A DNA stretch of 64,000 bases from JAJPHW01 sp963771505 (lineage in GTDB: Bacteria; Acidobacteriota; Terriglobia; Terriglobales; Acidobacteriaceae): NCBI GenBank assembly GCA_963771505.1, contig CAVYTO010000001.1, positions 248,001-312,000 of the forward strand. Direction: 5' to 3'. A model generated the notes under the pieces. The model did no database searches. It had not been told where the DNA came from and was given only the letters and a program-made list of their open reading frames with translations. A program made the position numbers and the translations under genes. Positions within the stretch are counted from its first letter, which is position 1; every line of letters starts with the position of its first letter. Positions 34,950 to 44,329 of the stretch are shown here, piece by piece.

Positions 34950-35672
34950 ATGGGCCGGCCTGCGTCACTCACAGAGCACGAACAATTATTGAAAACGGCG
35001 AATGCGCGGCTTCATCCTTCGCTAACCGATCCTAATTTTTTGGTACTCGATTCGCGGCGGCGCATCTTCAAGAAATGGATTGCCGAGCTTCCCCACCGCC
35101 CGCTGCAAATTCTGGATGTGGGCGGCCGTTATCAGCCTTACCGTCCCCTGCTCGAAGGGCGCATCGCGCGCTATCTTGCTGTGGACGTTCTCCAAACTTC
35201 TGCGGTGGACGTTGTGGGCAGCGGAGACACGCTGCCTTTTGCCGATAACACGTTCGATCTGGCAATCGCCACGCAGGTGTTCGAATATATTCCCGAACCA
35301 AAGGTTGCGGCGGCGCACATTCACTCTGCGCTTAAGCCGGGCGGGGTGCTGCTGTTGAGTGCGGTGTCTTATGCTCCCAGATTTGTTGACGATGAATATT
35401 GGCGCTTTACTCCGCGAGGTCTACGCGAGACTCTTTCTTCGTTCGATCAGGTCGAAATTGTTCCTGAAGTGATGAGCCTGGGCGGCATCGTTCGAACGCT
35501 GAACTTAGGAATGGATACTTATGCTCACTTCCGTCCAGTTCGGCGCGTGTTCGAGTTGACCATGTGTCCGCTGCTCAATCTTCTTGGGATGACAGTCGAG
35601 CGCATGAAGCTCACCAAAGGAGATCAGTTCACGCCAAACTACAGCGTGCGGGCGCGGAAGTCGGATGGTTGA
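34950..35672 (+). CDS. SAM-dependent class I methyltransferase
   Basis: A 240-aa protein with a Methyltransf_11-type fold: motif I LQILDVGGRYQPY (GxG partly altered to GGR), the acidic end of strand 2 in YLAVDVLQ, GDTLPFADNTFDLAIATQVFEYI (motif II/III), and LKPGGVLLLSAVSY. Features such as DDEYWRFTPRGL are seen in methyltransferases of glycan or lipid modification clusters, but no such cluster is present here. The start is ATG 34950. The substrate is unknown. Confidence 0.8.
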   Translation: MGRPASLTEHEQLLKTANARLHPSLTDPNFLVLDSRRRIFKKWIAELPHRPLQILDVGGRYQPYRPLLEGRIARYLAVDVLQTSAVDVVGSGDTLPFADNTFDLAIATQVFEYIPEPKVAAAHIHSALKPGGVLLLSAVSYAPRFVDDEYWRFTPRGLRETLSSFDQVEIVPEVMSLGGIVRTLNLGMDTYAHFRPVRRVFELTMCPLLNLLGMTVERMKLTKGDQFTPNYSVRARKSDG

Positions 35673-36045
35673 GGTCTTTGCAGTTCGGGGTCGATCAATC
35701 CTGCAGCTTCGAACAACAGGCGATGGTCAAAAAAATGGCTGTTTGCTTGTAAATTCCTCATTCCATTGAGGTGGCGAGCGAGTGCGCCGCTAAAATACGG
35801 CGGATGAATAACTTGGAGGTAAAATCCGGAGCCGATTAGACTTGCTGCGCGGGCGACGCGGTTTCGAATGTTTTCTTTCTGCCGCTTGCTGTTCTTCTAA
35901 GAGTTGTACATCCTTAGGCGCGATGTCAAGGGAATTTTTCGGCAATCTTTGCGGCCTTGGCCCACTGAATCACTGGGCTCCGATTCTCCCGGCTCCGGTA
36001 GGCCGCCCCCTTTGCCAGATTCGCAAAGGGCGGCGCACCTTTTGC
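35673..36045. other. Intergenic stretch with one hairpin
   Basis: About 370 bases between convergent genes. The only structure is a bulged GC hairpin around 36002-36034 (GCCGCCCCCTTTGC / GCAAAGGGCGGC), near the 3' end of the propeller gene and a possible terminator. Small frames here lack ribosome sites. Confidence 0.45.
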
Positions 36046-37005
36046 TTATTTTCCGACGACGAGAATTGTGAACTGGTTGTTCTCGGCGGTTGACAGGAAG
36101 AGCTGGTGGGTCTTCGGATCGAGGGCCATGGTTTTTGCACGCGGCAAAGTTTTCACGGTTTCGACGGATGAGTATTGGTCGGGCGAATCTTCGTGGATGA
36201 CGCTGATGGTGCCTTCTCCGTTGGAATTGAAAATCAACCCGGTAGAGGAATCGAAAGCGGTTGCATCCACGTGGTCCCCGATCGGCAAGGTAGTGACGAC
36301 TTTGCCGGTGTCGGAATTGATGACGGCCATGACTTTGCTGCGGCATCCGATGAAGAGGCGATGGTGCTCGCGGTCGATGGCCATGCTGCTGGGCGAGGAG
36401 CAGGGAGCGGTCGGCCAGCGCTCGACGACTTTCAGGTTTTTGGAGTCGATCTTGACGACCTGGCTTTGGTCTTCGAGATTGTCGTAGACGAATCCATTGC
36501 CATCGGCCACGGCAAATTCCGGTCCGCCGCCGAGATCGACTGTTCCGGCAACCTTGCCGGTGGCCGCGTCAATCGCGGTGGCGCTGTCGCTGCCGCCGTT
36601 GAAAGCGAACACGCGCGAGCTGGCAGGATCGAAAATAATCGCGTCCGGCTTCTTGCCGGTGGGCACGGCGTCGCCGATCTGCTTGAGTGTTTTCAGGTCG
36701 AAGATGGTGACGTTGTTGGTCTGGCCGTTGCTGGTGAATCCGCGGCCTTGATCGGGAGCGATGGCGATGCCGTGGACTCCGGCAGTGGGAGCGACTTTGC
36801 CGGCGATGGCGCCGGAATCGACGTCCAGAACTTCAACCTGCGTGCCGTGCGAGACGTAGAGCTTGCGGGCGGATTCGTCGACGGCGAGATAGTCCCAGCT
36901 ACCGGAGCCGGGGACAGGAATCTTTTTTGTGACGTGATAACCTTCGGCGGCGAAGCAGGAAGCCGCGAGGCAGAGGGATGCAACTACGACGTTAAGGCTC
37001 TTCAA
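36046..37005 (-). CDS. Secreted YncE/YVTN-type beta-propeller protein
   Basis: The 319-aa product has a signal peptide (MKSLNVVVASLCLAASCFA) and about seven short propeller blades with the YVTN/YncE rhythm: WDYLAVDESARKLYVSHG, GIAIAPDQGRGFTSNG, IIFDPASSRVFAFNGG, SMAIDREHHRLFIGC and ATAFDSSTGLIFNSNG. Such periplasmic propellers bind ligands or DNA, or accompany outer-membrane receptors; no catalytic residue is evident. It begins 12 bases after the stop of the phosphoesterase gene on the same strand, so the two form an operon. Confidence 0.8.
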   Translation of the reverse strand: MKSLNVVVASLCLAASCFAAEGYHVTKKIPVPGSGSWDYLAVDESARKLYVSHGTQVEVLDVDSGAIAGKVAPTAGVHGIAIAPDQGRGFTSNGQTNNVTIFDLKTLKQIGDAVPTGKKPDAIIFDPASSRVFAFNGGSDSATAIDAATGKVAGTVDLGGGPEFAVADGNGFVYDNLEDQSQVVKIDSKNLKVVERWPTAPCSSPSSMAIDREHHRLFIGCRSKVMAVINSDTGKVVTTLPIGDHVDATAFDSSTGLIFNSNGEGTISVIHEDSPDQYSSVETVKTLPRAKTMALDPKTHQLFLSTAENNQFTILVVGK

Positions 37006-37016
37006 GATATTTCTCC

Positions 37017-37961
37017 CTATTTAGGCTTGGTGTGGCACTGGCCGGAACCAGAATCGTGAAAATTCTTGCCGGGCTCGGGGATGAATTCCCAATCGTAGCC
37101 AGCCGCATGCAAGGTCAATTTCAGCACGCCGAATGCGGTGTCATCACGGACTTCGCTGTTAGGCTTCGCTGGGCCGAATGGTCTGTGGTTCTTGCCGCCG
37201 GTGCCCACGACGAATTCACGAATGCCGCGAGCGGGGTCGGCTTTGCCGTCTGGGTCCTGGGGAGCGAAGCGTTCGTAGTCGTGGTCGTGTCCGTTCAGGA
37301 TGAGGTCGGCATTGGCGGCATAGAGCGTGTTCCAGAGCGGTTTCATCAACGGATTGTTGCCGTGCTTCTCGCCGGAACTGAAGAGAGGTTTGTGGAAGTA
37401 GGCGACCGTGCAGCTTGAGGGATGTTTGGCCAAATCGTCGGCCAGCCACTTGCCTTGTGGAGACGCGGCATCGCATCCGCCGACTTCTTCGCATTCGCTA
37501 TTCAGCACGATGACGTGCCAGGCGCTTAGGTCGTAACTGTAGTATCCCTTTTTCGGATCGCCCGCAGCGGAACCGAAATAGCGCGCGTAGCCGGAGGCGC
37601 CATCGCTGTGATATTCGTGATTCCCGACGGCTGGACGTGTGCGGTCTTTGAAGCGTCCCCAGGTCGGAGCATAGCATTTGGCGAACTGTTCGTCGGTTCC
37701 GTCAGGGTAGGCGAGATCGCCGGCGGCGAACACAGTGCCGGGAATTTTCTCGATCAGCTTGGCGGTAGCTTCCGCGCCGGAGAGGTCGTCACAACTGGAG
37801 ATGTCGCCCGCGCCGACCAGGACCGCGTCGGACGGCGTGGGCACCGAAGGCTTTTGCTGTCCTTGAGAAGCCCTTGCGGCCGAGTTGTCATTCCGCCGCT
37901 GTGCCACACAAAAAACACTGGCCAACAAAACAGCGCCAAGCAGCATGCTTTTCAGTTGCAA
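37017..37961 (-). CDS. Secreted calcineurin-like metallophosphoesterase
   Basis: A 314-aa exported phosphatase or phosphodiesterase. Signal peptide MQLKSMLLGAVLLASVFCVAQ. The dinuclear-metal motifs are complete: GAGDISSC (GD), FAAGDLAYPDG (GD), PAVGNHEYH (GNHE), AYFHKPLF (H) and LNGHDHDYER (GHxH). The overall pattern is close to purple-acid-phosphatase-like bacterial enzymes. It lies directly downstream of a TonB receptor gene (56 bases) and upstream of a propeller gene. Together they suggest capture of phosphorylated compounds, an inference from position only. Confidence 0.88.
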   Translation of the reverse strand: MQLKSMLLGAVLLASVFCVAQRRNDNSAARASQGQQKPSVPTPSDAVLVGAGDISSCDDLSGAEATAKLIEKIPGTVFAAGDLAYPDGTDEQFAKCYAPTWGRFKDRTRPAVGNHEYHSDGASGYARYFGSAAGDPKKGYYSYDLSAWHVIVLNSECEEVGGCDAASPQGKWLADDLAKHPSSCTVAYFHKPLFSSGEKHGNNPLMKPLWNTLYAANADLILNGHDHDYERFAPQDPDGKADPARGIREFVVGTGGKNHRPFGPAKPNSEVRDDTAFGVLKLTLHAAGYDWEFIPEPGKNFHDSGSGQCHTKPK

Positions 37962-38017
37962 TTGCTCACCTCACGCGAAAATCTAACCGCCCCGACCTTA
38001 ACCGGGGCTGAATCTGC

Positions 38018-40993
38018 TTATTTGGGTTCGTTGGAAAGCGTGTAGCGCAATCCTACCTCGTAGCTCGGCTTGTAGTATTCGCGTTGCAGGACATACTGCG
38101 GACTGCCCTGATAGAAACCGAACACTTCGTTGGTCAAATTCAGGCCGGAGACGATCAATTGAAGGCTCCGGTAGAGGCGAACGGTGCCTTGCGCATCCAC
38201 CTGCGTGTGGGCGTAAAGATAGACGTCGCCAAGAGGACCCTTTTTACCCAGCGGTTGCGGATTCGGCGAACCGTCCGGATTCAGATTGAAATAATTGTAT
38301 TGAAAAATGTTGGCGCCGTTGTAGGAGATCCCAAGGCGCATGGACAGGCGTCCGCGATCATACGTCGGGCTGATGTTGAAGGTGTTGGGGGCCTGGCGCA
38401 GCAAGGCGGGGCTGTCGGAACGGCCGGGAACACCGTCGGTCGAGGAGTGGGAGTAGCCGTAATTTGCAGAAATTCCCACGCCGCCGAGAAATCCGGGCAA
38501 GAATGTGAGGTGCTGCTGATAGGCGATTTCGAATCCGTACAGGCTCGCGCTTTTGCCGTTCAAAGGCTCTACGAGGCTGCCCCCGTTGTAAAACGCGCCG
38601 TAGGCATCGGTAGTGATGGCGCTTTTCACGCCTTCGTAAATCGGATCGGAAAGCTGCTTGTAAAAAAATCCCGCCTGCAAAAGCCCCAACGGCTTCAAAT
38701 ATTTTTCGTACAACAGATCGTAGTTGTTGGCGTGCTCGGCTTTGAGGTTCGGGTTGCCGATGTCGATTTCCTGGTTGGGTCCGTTGTGGGTCAGGTAGGG
38801 GGGCAAGTCGGAGAAATTCGGGCGCGATATGCCACGACCGTATGAAGCGCGAATGGCGGCATCATGAGGAAGGTTGTAGCGGAGTTGCACCGAAGGAAGC
38901 GGGTCGAGGTAGGAACTGTTTGTATTTACCGGAGTGACGGCGGTGAGCGCTCCCGTGGTTGGATCGAGAGCGACGTTGTTGCCGGTTACACTCTCGCTCG
39001 TAGCTTCAAACCGCAGTCCGGTCTGAAGGCGGAAACGACCGAAATCGAGCGTGTTCATCAGATAACCGGCAGTGATCCGCTCAATCAGGTCGTAGTTATT
39101 CGGGATTGTATTCTGCTGTGTGCTGACGACGTCGGGGGCGAGGAACGCAGTACCCGGTCCATTGATAAACGCTTGAACTTTGCTGTAGTCCACGGTCGGG
39201 CCAAACTTGTACGCTCCGTTGTAGTAGTTGTTATTGACAAAGCTGTTGGGGAAGTTCGAGGCAGCAAGGGCCGGATCGGTCGCGGCACTCGAGGGCAGGT
39301 TGGGATTCACGAAGTAATAGTTATCGGCAAAATCCTGAAATTTGTGGGCATTGCGCAATTTGAACCCAAATTCGAACGTGCCGAAGTGACCGGCCCAGTT
39401 ATAGCTTCTCGCCGCGGAAGCAGCACCCTGAATGTTTACCTGGGGGCTGTAAGTTGTGCTGACGTCCCCGTTGTTAAGGAAGTAGTTGCTTAGATTGAAA
39501 AATGACGAGTATCCGCCGACCGGCACGAATTTTGGAGCTAGAGGATCGGTGGTGACGATGTTGAACTGGTAGGAGTTGGGATTGGTAAAGTTGGCCTGAG
39601 CATAACCGTGATCTTCCTCGCTGGAGCGGGAGAGGGAAAAATCATAGAGCAAAACCCACTTGGGCAAAACGTGCTTTCCGCCTGCCGCCAGACTGCCGAT
39701 GACATCTACCGGGCGGCGAATCGAGACGTTGAACGCTGAGCTTCCGTTGGCGTCCGTCTGGCCCGGGGTGAGGTACCCACTCAGCGGGTTGCCGCTGCTA
39801 TCCGTGGAAGAGTTGGCCGCCGGGCTGTAGGCCCAGCGATCGCCATAGTTGTTGAAGTGCGAGTAAATGCCACGAACGTATAGGCCTGAACCTTCGTTCA
39901 GTTTGTAGTCGACGCTTCCGGCAAATCCGTAGCGCGTCCGGTAATAGCGGTATTCGCGAAGGTCCTGGCCCCCGTAGGTTGCGAAATAGGGCGCGGATGA
40001 GCCTGGATTCTCGCAACTTTGGCCACCCGGGGCGCACTGGACGGCTGTTGGAACGGGTTCAACATCGTCGATTCCGCGACCATTCCAGTCATAGCTGCCG
40101 CCGAACAGTATGCCGAGTTTCTTGCCGGCTCCGAAGCGCTTGCCGATGGTGCCGTCAGTTTCGTAGAGCTTGCGCCCATTTACGATGGGAGTGTAGCCGC
40201 CGATCGCGTTCAGATATAAAGTCGGCTTTTCCTCCGCAGTTTTGGTCACGAGGTTGACGGAGCCGCCGATGGCATCTCCATCCTGGTTGGCGGACAGGGT
40301 CTTGTTAATCTCAACGGACTCCACCAAGTTGGCGGGGATTGTATCCAGCTTGATCTGCCGAACGCCGCCTTCCGGCGACGGGACATTGACTCCGTTGACG
40401 GTCACGTTGCTCAAGCGCGGCTCGGTGCCGCGAATCTGCACATATTTTCCTTCGCCCTCGTCGCGCTCGAGCGTGACGCTCGGCAAGCGGCCCAACGCAT
40501 CGGCAATGTTAGTGTTGGGCAAACTCGTGATTACTTCAAACGGCAAGACTTGAATGATGTTGTCGGAAGCCCGAGTGCGGTTGATGGCTTCGGCCTCGCC
40601 ATGAACGCGGTCGGCGGTTACGGTGATTTCTTCGCCCTTTGTGGCGACGCTCAATACCGCGTTGAAACGGGCGGATTGTCCGGCGACTACATCGACATAT
40701 TTGCTGGCGCGAGTGAAGCCGACATAGGAAACCGAAATTGTGTATTTACCGGGGGCGAGGTTGTTGAAGTTGAAATCGCCCTGGCCATCGGTATTTACGA
40801 CGAAGTTGCCGGGCATGATTTCCACCTTCGCGCCTTGCAGGGCGGCCCCGGCAGTGTCTAACGCCTGACCGCTGATCGAACCCCTGCCACTCTGAGCGAC
40901 CGAGCACAACGAAAACGTGCAGAAGGCAAACAGAATCATGGAGTAGCGATACGCAATATTGTTTGAAGAACGGGAGTTGGGTCGCGGCTTCAT
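38018..40993 (-). CDS. TonB-dependent receptor (TonB-Xanth-Caul-like)
   Basis: About 991 aa from ATG 40993, with AGGAG upstream; the 112 codons before it are not protein-like. A signal peptide ends near SLCSVAQ. It is followed by a CarboxypepD_reg-like domain (GSISGQALDTAGAALQGAKV ... GKYTISVSYVGF) and a plug with the canonical NIADALGRLPSVTLERDEGEG and YVQIRGTEPRLSNVTVNG. The barrel ends YEVGLRYTLSNEPK. This subtype often imports plant-derived or phosphorylated molecules in Proteobacteria. It is the first gene of a likely three-gene unit with the metallophosphoesterase and propeller genes. Confidence 0.92.
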   Translation of the reverse strand: MKPRPNSRSSNNIAYRYSMILFAFCTFSLCSVAQSGRGSISGQALDTAGAALQGAKVEIMPGNFVVNTDGQGDFNFNNLAPGKYTISVSYVGFTRASKYVDVVAGQSARFNAVLSVATKGEEITVTADRVHGEAEAINRTRASDNIIQVLPFEVITSLPNTNIADALGRLPSVTLERDEGEGKYVQIRGTEPRLSNVTVNGVNVPSPEGGVRQIKLDTIPANLVESVEINKTLSANQDGDAIGGSVNLVTKTAEEKPTLYLNAIGGYTPIVNGRKLYETDGTIGKRFGAGKKLGILFGGSYDWNGRGIDDVEPVPTAVQCAPGGQSCENPGSSAPYFATYGGQDLREYRYYRTRYGFAGSVDYKLNEGSGLYVRGIYSHFNNYGDRWAYSPAANSSTDSSGNPLSGYLTPGQTDANGSSAFNVSIRRPVDVIGSLAAGGKHVLPKWVLLYDFSLSRSSEEDHGYAQANFTNPNSYQFNIVTTDPLAPKFVPVGGYSSFFNLSNYFLNNGDVSTTYSPQVNIQGAASAARSYNWAGHFGTFEFGFKLRNAHKFQDFADNYYFVNPNLPSSAATDPALAASNFPNSFVNNNYYNGAYKFGPTVDYSKVQAFINGPGTAFLAPDVVSTQQNTIPNNYDLIERITAGYLMNTLDFGRFRLQTGLRFEATSESVTGNNVALDPTTGALTAVTPVNTNSSYLDPLPSVQLRYNLPHDAAIRASYGRGISRPNFSDLPPYLTHNGPNQEIDIGNPNLKAEHANNYDLLYEKYLKPLGLLQAGFFYKQLSDPIYEGVKSAITTDAYGAFYNGGSLVEPLNGKSASLYGFEIAYQQHLTFLPGFLGGVGISANYGYSHSSTDGVPGRSDSPALLRQAPNTFNISPTYDRGRLSMRLGISYNGANIFQYNYFNLNPDGSPNPQPLGKKGPLGDVYLYAHTQVDAQGTVRLYRSLQLIVSGLNLTNEVFGFYQGSPQYVLQREYYKPSYEVGLRYTLSNEPK

Positions 40994-41347
40994 ACAGCGG
41001 CTCCTTGGGCGATATCGATCAACATGTCTGGGAATTGAAAGCCGATTGTAGGAAAGCGCGGTCGTTCTTAGATTAACGGCGGGTGAAAATCGCTGGTCAC
41101 AGTGCTTACAGCAACAGCAGCGAAGACGACATCGGGAGCGATTTGTCCAAAATACAAACGTCGGCGATGCTGCTCGGCATATTTTGGTTGCAATCGTAAG
41201 TAACACAGGAGTAACATCACGTAAGGACGCACCTGTTGGCGTCGATTTTCTGTGCACTGCCCGTTCTTCCAGGTTCAGAAGCTGTAACCAACTATTCGTG
41301 GTCGGGTGCCTACTTGCGCCCAGGAACAAGTTCGGAGAAAGCTAAAC
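40994..41347. other. Divergent intergenic region
   Basis: About 350 bases between the TonB receptor and GvpL/F gene starts. No clear promoter hexamers or operator palindromes were identified. Confidence 0.4.
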
Positions 41348-42115
41348 ATGGCGTGGTATGCGTACTGCCTCACAGAACAATTAGCGGCAAGTAATGGAAC
41401 ACGTGTCCGGCGGCCATATCTTCTTGAAGGGATTCAAGGAGTTAACGGCGCCCCGGTTCTGAGCTATCCCAGCGGTGACTTCGCTGTCGTTGTCAGCGAA
41501 TATGACCGCGAGGCGGTGCTGGCGGCTGACGAACTGGGAAAGCTGGATGAAAAGGTGGTTTTGGAGCATGCGCGAGTTGTAAGCGTATGCTTCCGCACGG
41601 GAACGGTCCTGCCGTTCCGCTTTGGAACGATCTTTGACAGCGACGAAGCGCTTCGGCAAGCCGTCCGAACCAACCGCCGGGCTTTCGGCCTGAGCGTGGC
41701 CAGGTTGCGGGGCAAGGCCGAGATGCACCTAAAAGTGCTCATCCGGGACGGGGCCGTTCGCGAGGCTATCGCAGAGGTGGAGATCCCCAATTCAGTGGGT
41801 GGCGAATATCTGACCAAACTGCGGGAAAAAGCGTCAAAAGATCGCGAGCGCCAAACCAAGGCTCGCGCATTGTCGGTTCAAGTCCACAAGTTGTTCAATC
41901 CGCTGGAAGAGGAAGTAAGCTGTAAGCGCGTCAATACCAACGGCATGTTGATTGATATCGCCCACCTGATCGATTCGAAAGCCGTGGAAAAATATCAAAA
42001 TCGCTACAGCAGCGCCGCAAAGCAATTGAAGAATTGCGAGCTGGTGATCAGCGGCCCGTGGCCCCCGTACCACTTTTTGCCGGGCAAGCTGCGTACCGTC
42101 GCTGGAAATTCTTAA
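41348..42115 (+). CDS. Orphan GvpL/GvpF-family protein
   Basis: The 255-aa protein fits the GvpL/GvpF family: MAWYAYCLTE, then LDEKVVLEHARVVSVCFRTG, TVLPFRFGTIFDSDEALRQ, HLKVLIRD and the C-terminal GPWPPYHFLP. GvpL/F proteins are minor components or chaperones of gas vesicles, yet no gvpA shell gene or other gvp gene is present. It may have another role. ATG 41348 is chosen because the family begins there, with GGAGAAAG upstream. A strong terminator follows at 42137. Confidence 0.85.
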   Translation: MAWYAYCLTEQLAASNGTRVRRPYLLEGIQGVNGAPVLSYPSGDFAVVVSEYDREAVLAADELGKLDEKVVLEHARVVSVCFRTGTVLPFRFGTIFDSDEALRQAVRTNRRAFGLSVARLRGKAEMHLKVLIRDGAVREAIAEVEIPNSVGGEYLTKLREKASKDRERQTKARALSVQVHKLFNPLEEEVSCKRVNTNGMLIDIAHLIDSKAVEKYQNRYSSAAKQLKNCELVISGPWPPYHFLPGKLRTVAGNS

Positions 42116-42136
42116 GATTGTTGGATTGACACCAGA

Positions 42137-42161
42137 CCCACGGCCCCGGCCGTGGGTTTTT
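42137..42161 (+). terminator. Rho-independent terminator of the GvpL/F gene
   Basis: Perfect 9-bp stem CCCACGGCC-CC-GGCCGTGGG followed by TTTTT, 22 bases after the stop codon. Confidence 0.92.
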
Positions 42162-42183
42162 CAGCGTTTGAAGAAGGTTTGAA

Positions 42184-42654
42184 ATGGCCGAAGAGCACAA
42201 ATTCAGAGTGAAGCTGGCGGGTCAGCCGGGCACACCCATGACGGCGATCATTCCCCCTTTCGACGTGGTCAAGATGTTTGGTACACGGGCGCGAGTGCCT
42301 GTCCGAGGAACGATCAACGGATTTCCGTTTCGATCTTCTCTATCAAACATGGGCGGCGGCCATTGCATGCCGGTGAATAAAGAATTGCGAGAGGGCGCGT
42401 CTTGCAAGGCCGGAGACACAGTTGATGTCGTAATGGAACGGGACGAGGAAGAACGAAGCGTCGAGCCTCCGCCTTTGTTGCAAGCTGCGCTCGCCAAGAG
42501 CAAAGCCGCCACGGCCAACTGGGAGAAGATGAGTTTCACGAACAAGAAAGAAATCGCGAAATCGATATTAGATGCAAAGCAGGAAGAAACCCGGCAACGC
42601 AGGCTGGCAAAGGCATTGGACATTCTGAAAAACGGTAAGAAGTGGACCGGCTAG
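42184..42654 (+). CDS. DUF1905 / YdeI (OmdA)-type protein
   Basis: The 156-aa protein has an N-terminal DUF1905 beta-barrel (KFRVKLAGQPGTPMTAIIPP, RARVPVRGTINGFPFRSSL, GDTVDVVMERDEEER). A C-terminal helical YdeI/OmdA region follows (WEKMSFTNKKEIAKSILDA, TRQRRLAKALDILKNG). OmdA relatives have been linked to bacteriocin resistance; the function here is unproven. It starts 22 bases after the terminator at 42137 and must have its own promoter overlapping it. It is convergent with the ABC permease, with 6 bases between stops. Confidence 0.85.
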   Translation: MAEEHKFRVKLAGQPGTPMTAIIPPFDVVKMFGTRARVPVRGTINGFPFRSSLSNMGGGHCMPVNKELREGASCKAGDTVDVVMERDEEERSVEPPPLLQAALAKSKAATANWEKMSFTNKKEIAKSILDAKQEETRQRRLAKALDILKNGKKWTG

Positions 42655-42660
42655 GAAAGT

Positions 42661-44328
42661 CTATGCTCTGGACAATTCTGAGATCAGCGCTTCCCTTCTC
42701 GATTGGGCGATATTGTCGATGCGCATCAGGACGATCCGGTAGATCATGATTGAGAATACCGCCAACGCGCAAAAAATTGCAGCAGCGGGCCATAAGCTTC
42801 CGCGGCGAAGAGAAATGATCATGGTTAGAGCACTGGTTCCGAGCACCACGATTTGGACTCCGAAGCTGGCGAGTATGGTCGTCTGCGAAGCTCGCTGACG
42901 ACCAAACGTAGCATAGTCAATTTTTTTTGGAAACAAGATCGACAACCAATCCCCGGCGGCGAAATTCAGCGGGATAGCAAACAGAAGTCCGGCTGCGGTT
43001 GCGACAAGCGCGTCTATGCGGGGAATGCCATACATGAAACAGACCCCGACCAGTGCGAGCATCATTTCAAACATCACTACCGTAGCGTGAGCCAGGTTCT
43101 TACCGATCAAAATTTGGCCGAACTTCACCGGTGCGGCGAAAAACAATTGAATACCTGCGCCATCGCCGCCGAAGCTGTTGTAGACGAGGTTCGTCACTAA
43201 CAGCAGTGAATAACCCGCGATGAGCGGGAACGCCAATTCGGGCGCATTGGCCAAAAACCCTCCGCTACTTGCGGCGTTACGAAATACGAACAACATAAAC
43301 ACAGGGACAATCAGCGTGAAGAGCATGGGTCCGCTGCGCATCAGGTAGTGCAGTTCTTTTTCGAACACAGCGGCTACAGGAGGCGGCAATCCCGACAATG
43401 CCCAGCCTTTGCGATGTAGATGGATTTGTCCTTTCGAATCTGCTCGTGACGAAGTTTCGCTAAGATTCTCGCCCCGATATTCTTCTTTGAGTCTCAGGCT
43501 GAGCAGCGCCAGAAATGCGAAACCGTAAATACACAGCAACCCAGAGTACTCAAACATTCCGCTATAGTCGGCAGCCTCGAATCGGGCTAACGACGCGGCT
43601 GCCAGCCCGGGAGGGAGCGCCCGCTGTAGTGGAGTAACTCGGGCGACGATTCTCTCCGCCTGGGGTTTCTTCATGCCGTGGCGCCCGTGAGTGAGTGGGC
43701 CGAGCAACTGGATACTCAGGAACACCAGGAAGAACAATACTCCCAGGATTTCGCGGGTCCGGCGCTGCGCGAGCCATCGTTCAAGCCAAGAGAAAATCAT
43801 GCGGGACAACCCGACGTTGACTGCGCCAAAAATCAAGAATATGACCGCTGCAGGAATCAGCAACCTCGGTTTTGCGTAACCCGCCCCGACCCAGATTCCC
43901 ATCAGCCAAAAGCTGCTCATGGTGGTTGCAGGGTCAGCGGAACCGTAGACCAATCGCACCAGAAAATATGCATGGTAGCTGAGCGGGAATCGCAACAACG
44001 CGCTCGAATCGAGGTTTTCGGTGAAAGCAGTCGCCACGATCGGGAACAACTGCCAGAACAGAAAGACCGGCCACAAGAGAAGCGTGAGCCATTCAATTTT
44101 TCCTTGGCTCACGAATAACCATGCTGCGCCGCCCAGGCCTAACGCTCCTCCCAGAGCACCTAGTGCCAGAACGATGCCGATGATAAATCGCGATACGACT
44201 TCCATCTGCCCACGGGAGGTCCGGAGCGAATGAACGAACAAGAGCCAACGCAGCCGTACGATGGCGCGCAGCTGACCGCCCATTTTCTGTCGTAGCAGGA
44301 CTTTATCGTCAGTGGTGAATGTCGTCAT
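42661..44328 (-). CDS. ABC exporter permease (ABC-2-like, 12 membrane segments)
   Basis: A 555-aa integral membrane protein with a long N-terminal cytoplasmic helix and about twelve hydrophobic spans (for example FIIGIVLALGALGGALGLGG, LTLLLWPVFLFWQLFPIVA, MLFTLIVPVFMLFVF). The length matches the two-fold ABC-2-type permeases that work with one ATPase. It starts one base after the stop of the ATP-binding gene, so the two are co-expressed and form one exporter. The substrate is unknown. Confidence 0.8.
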   Translation of the reverse strand: MTTFTTDDKVLLRQKMGGQLRAIVRLRWLLFVHSLRTSRGQMEVVSRFIIGIVLALGALGGALGLGGAAWLFVSQGKIEWLTLLLWPVFLFWQLFPIVATAFTENLDSSALLRFPLSYHAYFLVRLVYGSADPATTMSSFWLMGIWVGAGYAKPRLLIPAAVIFLIFGAVNVGLSRMIFSWLERWLAQRRTREILGVLFFLVFLSIQLLGPLTHGRHGMKKPQAERIVARVTPLQRALPPGLAAASLARFEAADYSGMFEYSGLLCIYGFAFLALLSLRLKEEYRGENLSETSSRADSKGQIHLHRKGWALSGLPPPVAAVFEKELHYLMRSGPMLFTLIVPVFMLFVFRNAASSGGFLANAPELAFPLIAGYSLLLVTNLVYNSFGGDGAGIQLFFAAPVKFGQILIGKNLAHATVVMFEMMLALVGVCFMYGIPRIDALVATAAGLLFAIPLNFAAGDWLSILFPKKIDYATFGRQRASQTTILASFGVQIVVLGTSALTMIISLRRGSLWPAAAIFCALAVFSIMIYRIVLMRIDNIAQSRREALISELSRA

Positions 44329-44329
44329 G

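Noticed and set aside
36175..37059. A 294-codon plus-strand frame opposite the propeller gene
   Set aside because: Low-complexity shadow rich in Gly, Asp and Val; the opposite strand encodes a clear signal peptide and repeats.
40994..41329. N-terminal extension of the TonB receptor at 38018
   Set aside because: It is Arg/Cys-rich and not protein-like; ATG 40993 has a ribosome site and starts directly before the signal peptide.
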